This document shows, one piece after another, positions 35,008 through 44,279 of a DNA stretch of 64,000 nt (the stretch's first letter is position 1; every line of letters starts with the position of its first letter). The position numbers and the translations under genes were made by a program. A model generated the notes under the pieces. That model had not been told where the DNA came from. It saw only the letters and a program-made list of their open reading frames with translations, and searched no databases. Origin of the DNA: Bacteroides muris (ex Afrizal et al. 2022) (lineage in GTDB: Bacteria; Bacteroidota; Bacteroidia; Bacteroidales; Bacteroidaceae); assembly GCF_004793475.1 (NCBI RefSeq), contig NZ_SRYZ01000001.1, positions 186,001 through 250,000 on the forward strand. Reading direction: 5' to 3'.

Positions 35008-36111
35008 ATGGCATTAAAAGCTGGTATCGTGGGCCTTCCCAACGTAGGAAAATCCACTCTTTTCAACTGCTTGAGCAGCGCAAAGGCACAAGCGGCAAAC
35101 TTCCCGTTCTGCACAATCGACGCCCAAATGGGGCAAGTGTCCGTACCCGACGAACGGCTGACGAAGCTCGCCGAGCTGGTTCACCCGGGGCGTATCGTAC
35201 CCGCCGTGTGTGACATTGTCGACATTGCCGGGCTGGTGAAAGGCGCCAGCAAAGGTGAAGGACTCGGCAACCAGTTCCTAGGCAACATCCGCGAGTGCGA
35301 TGCCATCATCCACGTGCTGCGCTGCTTCGACAACGGCAACATCGTCCACGTGGACGGCTCGGTGAACCCCGTGCGCGACAAGGAAATCATCGACACAGAG
35401 CTGCAACTGAAAGACCTCGACACCGTGGAAAACCGCATCAAGCGCGTGGAGAAAATAGCCAAGGTGGGTGGCGACAAGGCAGCAAAGATAGAATACGAAC
35501 TCCTGCTCCGCTATAAAGATGCTCTGGAACAAGGACAAAGCGCCCGCACCGTCATTCCGCAAAACGACGACGAGGAACAATGCGCCAAACAGATGTTCCT
35601 GCTCACAACGAAGCCCGTGCTCTACGTCTGCAACGTGGATGATGTAAGCGCCGCCAGCGGCAACCAGTACGTGGAACAGGTGCGCGAAGCCATCAAGGAC
35701 GAGGATGCCGAACTTATCATCATCTCCGCACAGACCGAAGCCGACATTGCCGAACTGGAGACATACGAGGAAAAACAGATGTTCCTCGAAGACCTGGGAC
35801 TGAAAGAGAGCGGCTGCAACCGCCTGATTAAAGCTATCTACAGCCTGCTGAACCTCGAAACCTTCATCACTGCCGGAGAGATGGAAGTAAAGGCATGGAC
35901 CTATCGCAAGGGATGGAAAGCGCCGCAATGCGCCGGCGTTATCCATACGGATTTCGAGAAAGGATTCATCCGGGCAGAGGTCATCAAGTATGAGGACTAT
36001 ATCAAGTATGGCAGCGAAGCCGCCGTGCGCGAAGCAGGAAAGCTGGGTGTGGAAGGCAAGGAGTATGTGGTGCAGGACGGAGACATCATGCACTTCAGGT
36101 TCAATGTGTAA
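35008..36111 (+). CDS. ychF: Ribosome-binding P-loop ATPase YchF (Obg family)
   Basis: 367-residue cytoplasmic protein that binds ribosomes and, unlike other Obg proteins, prefers ATP. P-loop GLPNVGKSTLFN is at residues 7-18, switch I ANFPFCTIDAQMG, switch II DIAGLVKGASKGEGLGNQFLG, then the helical A-domain and a C-terminal TGS domain (CAGVIHTDFEKGFIRAEVI, LGVEGKEYVVQDGDIMHFRFNV). NVDD replaces the guanine-specific NKxD, as in other YchF proteins. Length is standard. Confidence 0.97.
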   Translation: MALKAGIVGLPNVGKSTLFNCLSSAKAQAANFPFCTIDAQMGQVSVPDERLTKLAELVHPGRIVPAVCDIVDIAGLVKGASKGEGLGNQFLGNIRECDAIIHVLRCFDNGNIVHVDGSVNPVRDKEIIDTELQLKDLDTVENRIKRVEKIAKVGGDKAAKIEYELLLRYKDALEQGQSARTVIPQNDDEEQCAKQMFLLTTKPVLYVCNVDDVSAASGNQYVEQVREAIKDEDAELIIISAQTEADIAELETYEEKQMFLEDLGLKESGCNRLIKAIYSLLNLETFITAGEMEVKAWTYRKGWKAPQCAGVIHTDFEKGFIRAEVIKYEDYIKYGSEAAVREAGKLGVEGKEYVVQDGDIMHFRFNV

Positions 36112-36126
36112 TGATATTCATTCCAG

Positions 36127-37047
36127 ATGGCAAACAGTAATCTGAAATACCTCATAGCAGGTACCGGCGGCGTAGGCGGAAGCATCGCCGCCTTTCTTTC
36201 ATTATCCGGCAAAGACGTCACTTGCATTGCACGTGGCGAACACCTTGCCGCCATACGCGAAAACGGATTGCAACTGCACTCCGATTTGAAAGGCGAACAT
36301 TCTCTGAAAGTGGCGGCATTTACCGCAGAAGAATTCCAAGGCAAAGCAGACATCATCTTCGTCTGCGTCAAAGGCTATTCCGTAGACTCCATCACGGAAC
36401 TCATCAAACGTGCCTCACACGACCGTACAGTGGTAATCCCCATCCTGAATGTTTACGGAACCGGTCCGCGTATCCAGCGGCTGGTACCCGGCGTCACGGT
36501 GCTCGACGGCTGCATCTACATCGTAGGCTTCGTATCCGGACGGGGAGAAATCACGCAGATGGGAAAGATTTTCCGGCTCGTCTACGGAGCACACCGCAAC
36601 ACGATTGTTTCCCGTGAAACATTGGAAGCCGTACAACGCGATTTGCAGGAAAGCGGCATCAAAGCCGAAATCTCCGACGACATCAACCGGGATACATTCG
36701 TCAAGTGGTCGTTCATCTCGGCAATGGCTGTCACCGGAGCCTATTACGACGTTCCTATGGGCGAAGTCCAGAAACCGGGCAAGGTGCGCGATACCTTTAT
36801 CGGACTGTCACAAGAAAGCGCAGCCTTGGGCAAGAAATCGGGTATAGAATTCAAGGAAGACATGGTAGAGTATAACCTCAAAGTAATAGACAAACTCGCT
36901 CCCGAAAGCACCGCCTCCATGCAGAAAGACATGGCCAAAGGACATCAGAGCGAGGTACAAGGCTTGTTGTTTGACATGATTACGGCTGCAGAGGAACAAG
37001 GGATTGAGGTGCCGACGTATAGGATGGTGGCGGAGAAGTTCAAATAA
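36127..37047 (+). CDS. Ketopantoate reductase (PanE/ApbA) family protein
   Basis: 306-residue NADPH-dependent reductase. The N-terminal nucleotide-binding motif GTGGVGGSIAAFL is followed by ARGEHLAAIRENGLQL, a context that favours NADPH, and KADIIFVCVKGYSVDS carries the conserved Lys. The C-terminal helical domain has DTFVKWSFISAMAVTG (Lys/Asn-type catalytic region) and a late SMQKDMAKGHQSEVQGL, matching the SMxxD...E substrate region of PanE. It may make pantoate for coenzyme A, but several paralogs exist in Bacteroides and the true panE may lie elsewhere. Just 15 bp after ychF. Confidence 0.85.
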   Translation: MANSNLKYLIAGTGGVGGSIAAFLSLSGKDVTCIARGEHLAAIRENGLQLHSDLKGEHSLKVAAFTAEEFQGKADIIFVCVKGYSVDSITELIKRASHDRTVVIPILNVYGTGPRIQRLVPGVTVLDGCIYIVGFVSGRGEITQMGKIFRLVYGAHRNTIVSRETLEAVQRDLQESGIKAEISDDINRDTFVKWSFISAMAVTGAYYDVPMGEVQKPGKVRDTFIGLSQESAALGKKSGIEFKEDMVEYNLKVIDKLAPESTASMQKDMAKGHQSEVQGLLFDMITAAEEQGIEVPTYRMVAEKFK

Positions 37048-37134
37048 ACCGCCACGATGAATTGCCTAACGAGATTATTTCATACCTTTGTCCCGAACAA
37101 CCCCGTAATTCAGTAATTTAATTCTTCAATAAAT

Positions 37135-38037
37135 ATGTTATCACTACTCACCATCAACTGGAATCCCGATCCCGAACTATTCAACTTCTTCGGCATATCC
37201 ATCCGCTACTACGGTTTGTTATGGATTATCGGACTTGCTTTTGCCTACCTTATCGTGCAACGCCAGTACCGCGACCGCCGAATAGACGAAAAGAAATTCG
37301 AACCTCTTTTCTTCTATTGTTTCTTCGGCATACTGATAGGCGCTCGACTGGGTCACTGCATATTTTATGACTGGGCCTACTACCAGAACCACTTCGTTGA
37401 GATGATTCTCCCCATCAAGCAGACAGCCGCGGGATGGAAAATGACAGGCTATACCGGCCTTGCCAGTCACGGCGGCACGCTGGGACTGATTATCGCCCTC
37501 TGGATGTACTGCCGCAAGACGAAGATGCACTACATAGACGTGCTCGACACGATAGCCGTTGCCACCCCCATCACAGCCTGTTGTATCCGCCTTGCCAACC
37601 TGATGAACTCCGAAATCATCGGCAAACCGACCGACGTGCCTTGGGCATTCATCTTCGAGCGGGAAGACATGTTGCCTCGCCACCCGGCACAGCTCTACGA
37701 AGCCATCGCCTACTTCATCTTCTTCTTAGGGATGGTCTGGCTATACAAACGCGGACAGAAAAAACAAGAAATCAAGCTTGAAACAGACTTCAGCACCACC
37801 CACAGAAAATCAACTGCCGTGCAAGCCGAAGCTTCCCTGCCCTATCACCGCGGTTTCTTCTTCGGACTCTGCCTGACGGAGATTTTCACTTTCCGCTTCT
37901 TCATCGAGTTCCTGAAAGAAAACCAAGTGAACTTTGAAGACGGCATGACGCTGAACATGGGCCAATGGCTCAGTATCCCGTTTGTGATTGTCGGAGTATA
38001 TTTCATGTGTTTCTACGGAAAGAAGAAAGCAAAATAA
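37135..38037 (+). CDS. lgt: Phosphatidylglycerol-prolipoprotein diacylglyceryl transferase
   Basis: 300-residue inner-membrane enzyme that attaches diacylglycerol to the lipobox cysteine of prolipoproteins, the first step for all the SusD-like lipoproteins here. About seven hydrophobic helices; key motifs are [36 protein letters not shown], the [17 protein letters not shown] segment (family GRxxNFxNxE) and [10 protein letters not shown]. An insertion of about 35 polar residues ([19 protein letters not shown]) lies before the last helices, as in other Bacteroidota. Confidence 0.96.
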   Translation: MLSLLTINWNPDPELFNFFGISIRYYGLLWIIGLAFAYLIVQRQYRDRRIDEKKFEPLFFYCFFGILIGARLGHCIFYDWAYYQNHFVEMILPIKQTAAGWKMTGYTGLASHGGTLGLIIALWMYCRKTKMHYIDVLDTIAVATPITACCIRLANLMNSEIIGKPTDVPWAFIFEREDMLPRHPAQLYEAIAYFIFFLGMVWLYKRGQKKQEIKLETDFSTTHRKSTAVQAEASLPYHRGFFFGLCLTEIFTFRFFIEFLKENQVNFEDGMTLNMGQWLSIPFVIVGVYFMCFYGKKKAK

Positions 38038-38040
38038 AAC

Positions 38041-38220
38041 ATGAAGGTGTGTCAAAACCGATAACATCCGTAGTATCATCTCCCCAGTCAACAGTGAAAG
38101 CAGCGTTGCAATAATTCCCTTCCGGCGAGGATTCTCCAATAGCTTTAATAGACTACCAGACCGGAAAGGTGGGTGATTTTGTTAAAAAGAGGGTTTTGAC
38201 ACACCTTCATTACGTATCTG
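38041..38220. repeat. 180-bp element bounded by 19-bp perfect inverted repeats
   Basis: ATGAAGGTGTGTCAAAACC at 38041-38059 is exactly complementary to 38202-38220. The 142 bp between them hold no clear gene. No target-site duplication is visible outside the ends. It fills the gap between the convergent lgt and GH78 genes. The arm resembles that of the hairpin at 42968-43027 (GA-G-TG-TCAAAA core), so both may belong to one repeat family. It could be a miniature mobile element, or an intergenic repeat with terminator function. Confidence 0.7.
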
Positions 38221-38242
38221 CAAACATTAATGAAGTACAAGG

Positions 38243-40742
38243 TCACTTTACAATAAACTCATATCTTCCTGCCGTCAGTTTCACCACCCTTACATTCTCG
38301 GCCTTGTCAGGTAAAGTGAGTGTAGCTGTACTGTTAGCGGGCACTGTAACTTCATAATGCACACATTTCCCTTTCCATTCCCAGCGAGAAACAATTTCAC
38401 CGTAAGGCGAGCGATGACGGGCCTCAAACCGCTTCAATTCCTTTATGAAGTGGGGACGAAGCAGAATGTTCTGAAAACCGGGTTGCGCGGAATCAGGGAA
38501 AATACCTCCCAGCCCCTTGTAGAACCAGGCACCTATTTCACCGAACATCATATGATTGTCCGAGATGTCACGAGTAGCCTGCAGGTCCCAGTTTTCGAGC
38601 AGCGTGGTGGCACCGTTCACCACCCACCAACCCCATGAAGGATAAGTGTCTTGTACAGCCACCTTATAGGCTGTTTCAGCATAGCCGTTTTCGCTGAGTG
38701 CATTCAAAATGGCTTTAGCTCCCAATACACCCACATCCAAGTGGAAATCGTTCTCCTCCACCTTATGTGCCAGGTTAGCTGCCACTTTTCCTATCAACTC
38801 TTCGGGCACAATCTTCCATTGCAAGGGAACGCTCAATTCGGTTTGTGAACCTTCGGCATAGATGCCTGTTTCCCGATTCAGGAACTTATCATTGACAGCT
38901 TGCTTTATTTCCTCCGACAAGGCATTATAATATTCGTAATCGGCTTGTTTGCCGAAGAGTCTGGCAGCAGCGGCCAAAATCCTGGTGTCTACATAAAAGT
39001 AGACCGAAGAAGTCAGCTCCTTATTGGATTTTGACTTTACCGGCACCCAGTCTCCGCGCCCCCAGGTAGTGAGATGATTGTCAGAGATACGTTCCACATA
39101 ATCTACATAGCGTTTGATGTTCTCGTAACAATCGCTCAAGGGCTTGCTATCACCGTAGAAGAGGTAGATATTCCAAGGGATGATGGCAATAGTACTAGTC
39201 CAGTCCAGCCCGTTGTCCGTGCCATACCCCCATCCGCCGGTGGGAATGATATCGGGCAACACTCCGTTGGGCTGCTGCTCGTCACGATGGTCGGCCAGCC
39301 ATTTTTCGTAAACGGTAATTCCATCAAAGTTATAAAATGCTGCCTCAATGGCGAAATGACCGTCACCGGTCCAACCGTTCTTCTCGCGCTGAGGGCAATC
39401 GGTGGGATAGCCCATGAGGTTGGAAAGGTAAGAGTGATTGGCGGCATGGAGCAGCTTGCCTATCAGTGGGGTTGAAGATTCCAAGCTACCCACTGCCGGC
39501 ACATCACTGTGCACGAAGCAGGCAGTCAAGCTGTTTTGGTGAAGCTCAACAGGCTTGTCTGCCACTACCTCCACATAACGAAATCCCTTGTAGTTAAATC
39601 GGGGCATGAACTCATCCTCTTCTCCACTCAGAACGAGAATATCCGTCTGGAAAGGCTCTTTCTCTTTATCGCCCCGGAAGTAGACATCAATATTCGAGAG
39701 GTCGAGGCGACCATTCGGATGCAAGCGTTCGCCGTGTTTGATTCTGACTTCCGTTCCCCTTTCGCCCGAAAGACGAATACAAGTCACACCGGACATATTC
39801 TGCCCGAAATCATAGATGTATGTTTTCTCGTCCACTTTGCGGAAAGAGACGGCGGGGAAAGTCTTTACATTACGGATGGGGCGTACTTGCTGGGCAGTGA
39901 CATTGGAAGAGGGTGCACTCCGATAACCTACTCCGCGCCACTTGGAGTCATCAAATTCCGGAGTACTCCAGCCTTTCTGCTCCAGACGTGCATCGTAGTG
40001 CTCGCCAGTATAGATACTGTTGAAGGTGATTGCACCCGAGGCTGTCCGCCAACTGAGATCGGTGGGAATAGTTTCCACGCTTCCGTCGGTGTAGGCAATG
40101 CGCAAGTCCAGACAGAAAGCGGGACGGTTGCGCCAAGGAGCACGGTCGAAGTCCCACACAGCTTTGGACTGATGGTTATACCAGCCGTTGCCCAAAAGTA
40201 CGCCAATGGCGTTGTCACCGTTCTGTAATTGCGAGGTCACATCATAAGCCACATACAGGTTGCGGCGGTCAAAGCGGGTATAGAGAGGGGCAAGGCAGTG
40301 GTCTCCTATCTTCTTTCCATTGATGTAAAGCTCATATAGCCCGGCAGCGGCAATATAGGCACGCGCCGACTTTACCTTTTTGCCGGTCTTGAACTCTTTT
40401 CGGAAGTAAGGGGCAGGCCCATAATGAATATCCTTTCCATCGCCAATCCAAGCACCTTGCCAATGTTGCATCCCCATCATGCCCGTTTCAAAGTAAGAGA
40501 CAGGAGAGGCAGTCTCCTTATGTTTCATGTCACTGCAGATTACTTTCCAATAATATTTAGTGAAAGGCTGCAGTTTCTTGCCTACCATCTTCCATCCGCC
40601 AAGAAAGGCGTGGGGCGGGATTGTCCACACCTATAGGTCTGTCAAGATGTTCGCTCCTCAGATCAACCAGACGAACCGGATTCTGCCCTTGTACAGTAAT
40701 GCAAGCAAAGAATGTAAATAGAAGCAGTATATTTCTTTTCAT
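38243..40742 (-). pseudogene. GH78 alpha-L-rhamnosidase, disrupted by deletion and frameshift
   Basis: Two frames together make a GH78 enzyme. The first (from 40742) has a signal peptide (MKRNILLLFTFFACITVQGQ) and the family N-terminus LRSEHLDRPIGVDNPAPRLSW, then hits a stop at 40557. The second, in another frame, resumes at GKKLQPFTKYYWKV and runs 780 residues to 38243 with the (alpha/alpha)6 barrel (CPQREKNGWTGDGH with the catalytic acid, GYGTDNGLDWTSTIAIIPW, SWGWWVVNGATTLLENWD). About 50 residues usually found between these blocks are missing, so a deletion near 40575-40588 shifted the frame. Restarting at ATG 40588 or GTG 40630 would give a protein without a signal peptide. Last gene of the mannan PUL. 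Confidence 0.82.
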
Positions 40743-40757
40743 AACTCCATTGTTTAT

Positions 40758-42917
40758 CTATTCCGTAGTAATCACCAGTTCCTTGCCCTCCCTCAGTTGG
40801 TCATGGGTGATAAAGTAACCGTCAATCTTTTTACCGTCATAAGTAATGTCAATAATCTTCTTGCCGCTTCCTTTCTTCACAATGGTAAAGGGACGACCAT
40901 CCAGATTGAACGTCACTTTATCGAACAAGGGAACAGTAACAATGTATTCCGGATCGGCAGGCGAATAAGTGTAAAGTCCAATAGCATTGAACACATACCA
41001 CGAAGACATCTCGCCGGCATCGTCCATCCCTGCATAGGCCAGCCTATCGGCACCCATATCATAGTAGTGGTTCATCAGGCTGTCGAGAATGCACTGGGCT
41101 TTCTCTTGTTTGTCTATGAAATAATAGGTGTAAGGAATGCTGTGTCCCGGCTGGTTTCCGTGGCAATAGTTTCCGATGAACCCGGTCAGATTATGAGCTT
41201 CGTAGCCTCTCCACGGTTCACTGAATAAGGAGTCCAGCTTATCGTTCACTGCCTCTTTACCGGGATAGAGCTTAATCATGCCTTCGGGATCATGGGGTGC
41301 GAAGAAGAGGGCATTCCATGCGTTAGCCTCACGGTACATGTACTGGTAATAGGGATAATACGGATCGAAATCCTGAATCCAGCTTCCATCGTCAATCTTA
41401 CCTCTCCAAAAGCCGGTAGAGGGGTCGAATAGCGTCTTGTAGTTGTCGGAACGTTCCATCATCAGTTTGTAGTTGGCCTCATCTCCCAGCTCCTTGGCCA
41501 CCAATGCCACGGCATAGTCATCGTAGGCATACTCCTGGGTCTTTGTCACTGCTCCCTTGTACTCATCCCACGTGGGCACGTTCACCGTGTCTTTCTCGGC
41601 AATCCAGCCTCTCTCCATATACTCGTCCAAATAACGGCGTCCTCCTTTACCGGGCACCGTAGCATTTTTCAGTATCAGCTTATAAGCACGCTCCAGATTG
41701 AAGTCGCGCAAGCCTCGCAACCAGGAACCAGAGATGAAAGTGGAAGCGTGGTCGCCGTGGAAGAAGGTGGGCATGTAGCCGTCGCGTTTCTCGCCCTTGT
41801 CGGTGATGGACTTGATGACGTCACAAGTCACTTCGGGAGAAATTATGCCAAGAAGCACCAGTTTGTTGCGGTAATCATCCCAAAAAGAAGGGTCAGTGTA
41901 ATAGTGGAAGCCGTTATTCACTACCTCGCCACGGACATCAGTATATTCATGATTCACATCGCTACGCAAAGCCGGCCACTTAAAAGCATGAAAGAAAGTA
42001 GAATAGAATAATCTCTTTTCACGTTCCGTGCCACCTGCGACTTGAATCTTGGAGAGGAGTGCATCCCACGCGGCATCGGCTTCTTCTGCCACTTGTGCAA
42101 AACTTTTGTTCAACATCTCGGCCTTCAGATTCATTTGGGCGTTCTCTGCACTCACAAACGAGAAACCAGCCTTCACTTCCAAAGGTTCAACACCTTTACT
42201 GCCGACAAAACGCAGCACAGCCACTTCATGTTTGTCGTCTTTTACCATTTCCACCTGGCCTATTTTATAGTTGGTCTTAGCGTAAAAGTAGATTTTACCA
42301 TCGCCATCCTGATAACCCGTGAAGGTATTGTCGTCAACCTTCTCAATCTTCCAATCGCGAACGTGATTGTTGGAACGGCGGATATCTACTAACAGTGACT
42401 TGTCATCTTCCTTGGCAAAGGTATATTTGTGGTAGGCACAACGCAAGGTACTGGTCAACTCGGCGTTCACTTTATAGCGTTCCAGATAAACCTGGTAATA
42501 CCCCGGATGTGCGGACTCGTTCTCGTGACTAAACCCGGAGCAGTAATCGCCCGGAGCGATATTCCCCACCACGGGCAACATGGGAACATGCAGCAGGTTC
42601 CAGTGTCCCTTGGCGGTGTGCGAGAAACCATAAATCACGGTATCTTCGTACTGGTATCCCGCACCGCTGCGGAATTGGGTCACAGGAGTGAGTTGCACCA
42701 TTGCGTTGGGCAACGTAGCGCCCGGATAGGTTTCAGCGCCCCAGGTACGCGCTTTCATCTTGCGTACATATCCCAGGTCTTCGGGTTCCCACAAGGTAGC
42801 CGTTCCCAAAAAAGGATTGACATAGCTTGTCAGTTTCTTCTGCGTGCCGCCACAACCCGTCAAAGTCATCAGGACAAACAGCAGGAATAGGTATCGGTTC
42901 TGTCTCATCGTTTGCAT
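40758..42917 (-). CDS. GH92 alpha-mannosidase lipoprotein
   Basis: 719-residue calcium-dependent exo-alpha-mannosidase (GH92 enzymes cut alpha-1,2-, 1,3-, 1,4- or 1,6-linked mannose). Lipobox LTGC with Cys22 followed by GGTQKK, no acidic residues, so it should face the periplasm. Family motifs: VNPFLGT, YPGATLPNAMVQLTP, GFSHTAKGHWN, an N-terminal beta-sandwich, then the helical barrel with YMPTFFHGDHASTFISGSWLRG, GNQPGHSIPYTYYF and MDDAGEMSSWYVFNAIGLY, which holds the catalytic acids. A Met three codons in is an equal start candidate. 15 bp upstream of the GH78 remnant and preceded by a long hairpin (42968-43027). Confidence 0.94.
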   Translation of the reverse strand: MQTMRQNRYLFLLFVLMTLTGCGGTQKKLTSYVNPFLGTATLWEPEDLGYVRKMKARTWGAETYPGATLPNAMVQLTPVTQFRSGAGYQYEDTVIYGFSHTAKGHWNLLHVPMLPVVGNIAPGDYCSGFSHENESAHPGYYQVYLERYKVNAELTSTLRCAYHKYTFAKEDDKSLLVDIRRSNNHVRDWKIEKVDDNTFTGYQDGDGKIYFYAKTNYKIGQVEMVKDDKHEVAVLRFVGSKGVEPLEVKAGFSFVSAENAQMNLKAEMLNKSFAQVAEEADAAWDALLSKIQVAGGTEREKRLFYSTFFHAFKWPALRSDVNHEYTDVRGEVVNNGFHYYTDPSFWDDYRNKLVLLGIISPEVTCDVIKSITDKGEKRDGYMPTFFHGDHASTFISGSWLRGLRDFNLERAYKLILKNATVPGKGGRRYLDEYMERGWIAEKDTVNVPTWDEYKGAVTKTQEYAYDDYAVALVAKELGDEANYKLMMERSDNYKTLFDPSTGFWRGKIDDGSWIQDFDPYYPYYQYMYREANAWNALFFAPHDPEGMIKLYPGKEAVNDKLDSLFSEPWRGYEAHNLTGFIGNYCHGNQPGHSIPYTYYFIDKQEKAQCILDSLMNHYYDMGADRLAYAGMDDAGEMSSWYVFNAIGLYTYSPADPEYIVTVPLFDKVTFNLDGRPFTIVKKGSGKKIIDITYDGKKIDGYFITHDQLREGKELVITTE

Positions 42918-42967
42918 TTTTTATAAGTATTGTTTTACTGTTTCCACTTTATCAAACGCTCATAAAG

Positions 42968-43027
42968 AAAGAAGAGGATGCATCAAAATACTCCTGAATA
43001 AGAGAGTCTTGACGCATCCTCTTCTTT
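42968..43027 (-). terminator. 26-bp imperfect hairpin between GH76 and GH92 genes
   Basis: Arms 42968-42993 (AAAGAAGAGGATGCATCAAA...) and 43002-43027 are complementary except for four or five positions, with an 8-base loop. On the minus strand the stem is followed by a T-rich tail (TCTTTATG). It sits within the PUL operon, about 50 bp upstream of GH92, so it may act as a partial terminator. Confidence 0.65.
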
Positions 43028-43131
43028 AAGAAACCGTTTCTATTTTCTTTTCTCAATCTTACCGGCACCTTCCGAACTTGCTTTCAGAAGGAAGCCGAAA
43101 GAAAACCTGAACAGTTTCCAAATTACACAAA

Positions 43132-44265
43132 TTATTTCAGACTCTTCTCAAAAAGGGCTTTGGCTTCAATCAATGTACAACCGCTGGTCTGTGTGGTCAG
43201 GTGGTTGTTGCCGCTGTTGTTCATCGCCCAGCTGGTGCTATACAACAGGTCGAGCTTGTTGATGCCCTTGCGCCACAACGTCTCGGCATTGTTGTTGAAG
43301 AAGGTGATGAATTTTTTCTTGTATGCAGGTTCCAGGCCCGGCTCCATAATCAGTTGCACATAGTAGCGCATGAAAATACCCTTAAACAGTCCGCCGTCAC
43401 CGTCGCCTTCATCGCGCAACAGGTTGTTTCCGGTATCTATCATGTCACTGTTACTGATTCCGAAATTAGCGGCCTTGCGGGCATCTTTCAAGTAAGAGAC
43501 CTCCTTGGTAATCTTATACAGCTCGTAGGCGGTACCCAGGAATGTTCCCTGATTGTAAGAGAGAGAGAAGGAGCCGACCTCACCACTCTCACCGTTGATG
43601 TTGTCGTAGATGGCACCGGTGGCAGGGTTGAACAGGTGCTCACGCTCCCAATTATAAATCTCAAGGGCCCACTGCAGGTCTTCCTCGTTCTTGTTGATAT
43701 TGTAGAGCCGTGCGGCAATCAGGCTGGCAGGACCGTTGGAGCAGGCATTCTTGCTCCAAGGCTGGTCGTGGGTCCAGGCGATGCCACCCCCTGCGTAGTC
43801 GTTCCAGCCGGTCTTTATCTCATTCCACATTTCTTGAGCGGTTTGCAGATACTTGCTGTCGTCGGTAGCTTCGTACAGACGAATCATGGTGAGGGCAATC
43901 CACTCCATGTCGTCGTAGAAATTGTTCCAATAACTGCCACCGTTCTTTGCCTTGATGCCGGTGTACCATTTATCGAACAAATCACTGTACTTGCTGTCGG
44001 CAGTACGATTATAGGCATCTATCATCACATCCATGGCATGCGCCTGAGGCCAGTAATGGAAATCCTTGATAGAACCATCATTTCCGTAGTTGAAGTAGTG
44101 CTCGCTCGCATTCCAGAAACGGTCTATCAGGGTCACGGAACTACTGTCGGCAGCCGCTTCCCAGTCTATGGTGTACCCCCCCTTGTCATACATGTACTCA
44201 TCTTCTATCTCGCACGACTGAAGTGCCAAAAGAAGCAGGGGCAGACAAAATAATATTCTTTTCAT
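43132..44265 (-). CDS. GH76 endo-alpha-1,6-mannanase, surface lipoprotein
   Basis: 377-residue enzyme that cuts the alpha-1,6-linked mannan backbone internally. Lipobox LQSC with Cys18 followed by EIEDEYMYD, a strongly acidic stretch that matches the Bacteroides surface-export signal, so it probably works outside the cell. The GH76 catalytic aspartate pair is in NNFYDDMEWIALTMIRLYE. GGGIAWTHDQPWSKNACSNGPASLIAARLY and EIYNWEREHLFNPATGAIYDNI are further family signatures. It follows the SusE-like gene by 14 bp and should feed oligosaccharides to SusCD. Confidence 0.94.
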   Translation of the reverse strand: MKRILFCLPLLLLALQSCEIEDEYMYDKGGYTIDWEAAADSSSVTLIDRFWNASEHYFNYGNDGSIKDFHYWPQAHAMDVMIDAYNRTADSKYSDLFDKWYTGIKAKNGGSYWNNFYDDMEWIALTMIRLYEATDDSKYLQTAQEMWNEIKTGWNDYAGGGIAWTHDQPWSKNACSNGPASLIAARLYNINKNEEDLQWALEIYNWEREHLFNPATGAIYDNINGESGEVGSFSLSYNQGTFLGTAYELYKITKEVSYLKDARKAANFGISNSDMIDTGNNLLRDEGDGDGGLFKGIFMRYYVQLIMEPGLEPAYKKKFITFFNNNAETLWRKGINKLDLLYSTSWAMNNSGNNHLTTQTSGCTLIEAKALFEKSLK

Positions 44266-44279
44266 AATCTCTTCTTAAA

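Noticed and set aside
37810..38139. Minus-strand frame antisense to lgt and through the inverted-repeat element
   Set aside because: Shadow of lgt; partly hydrophobic because lgt is, with no independent support.
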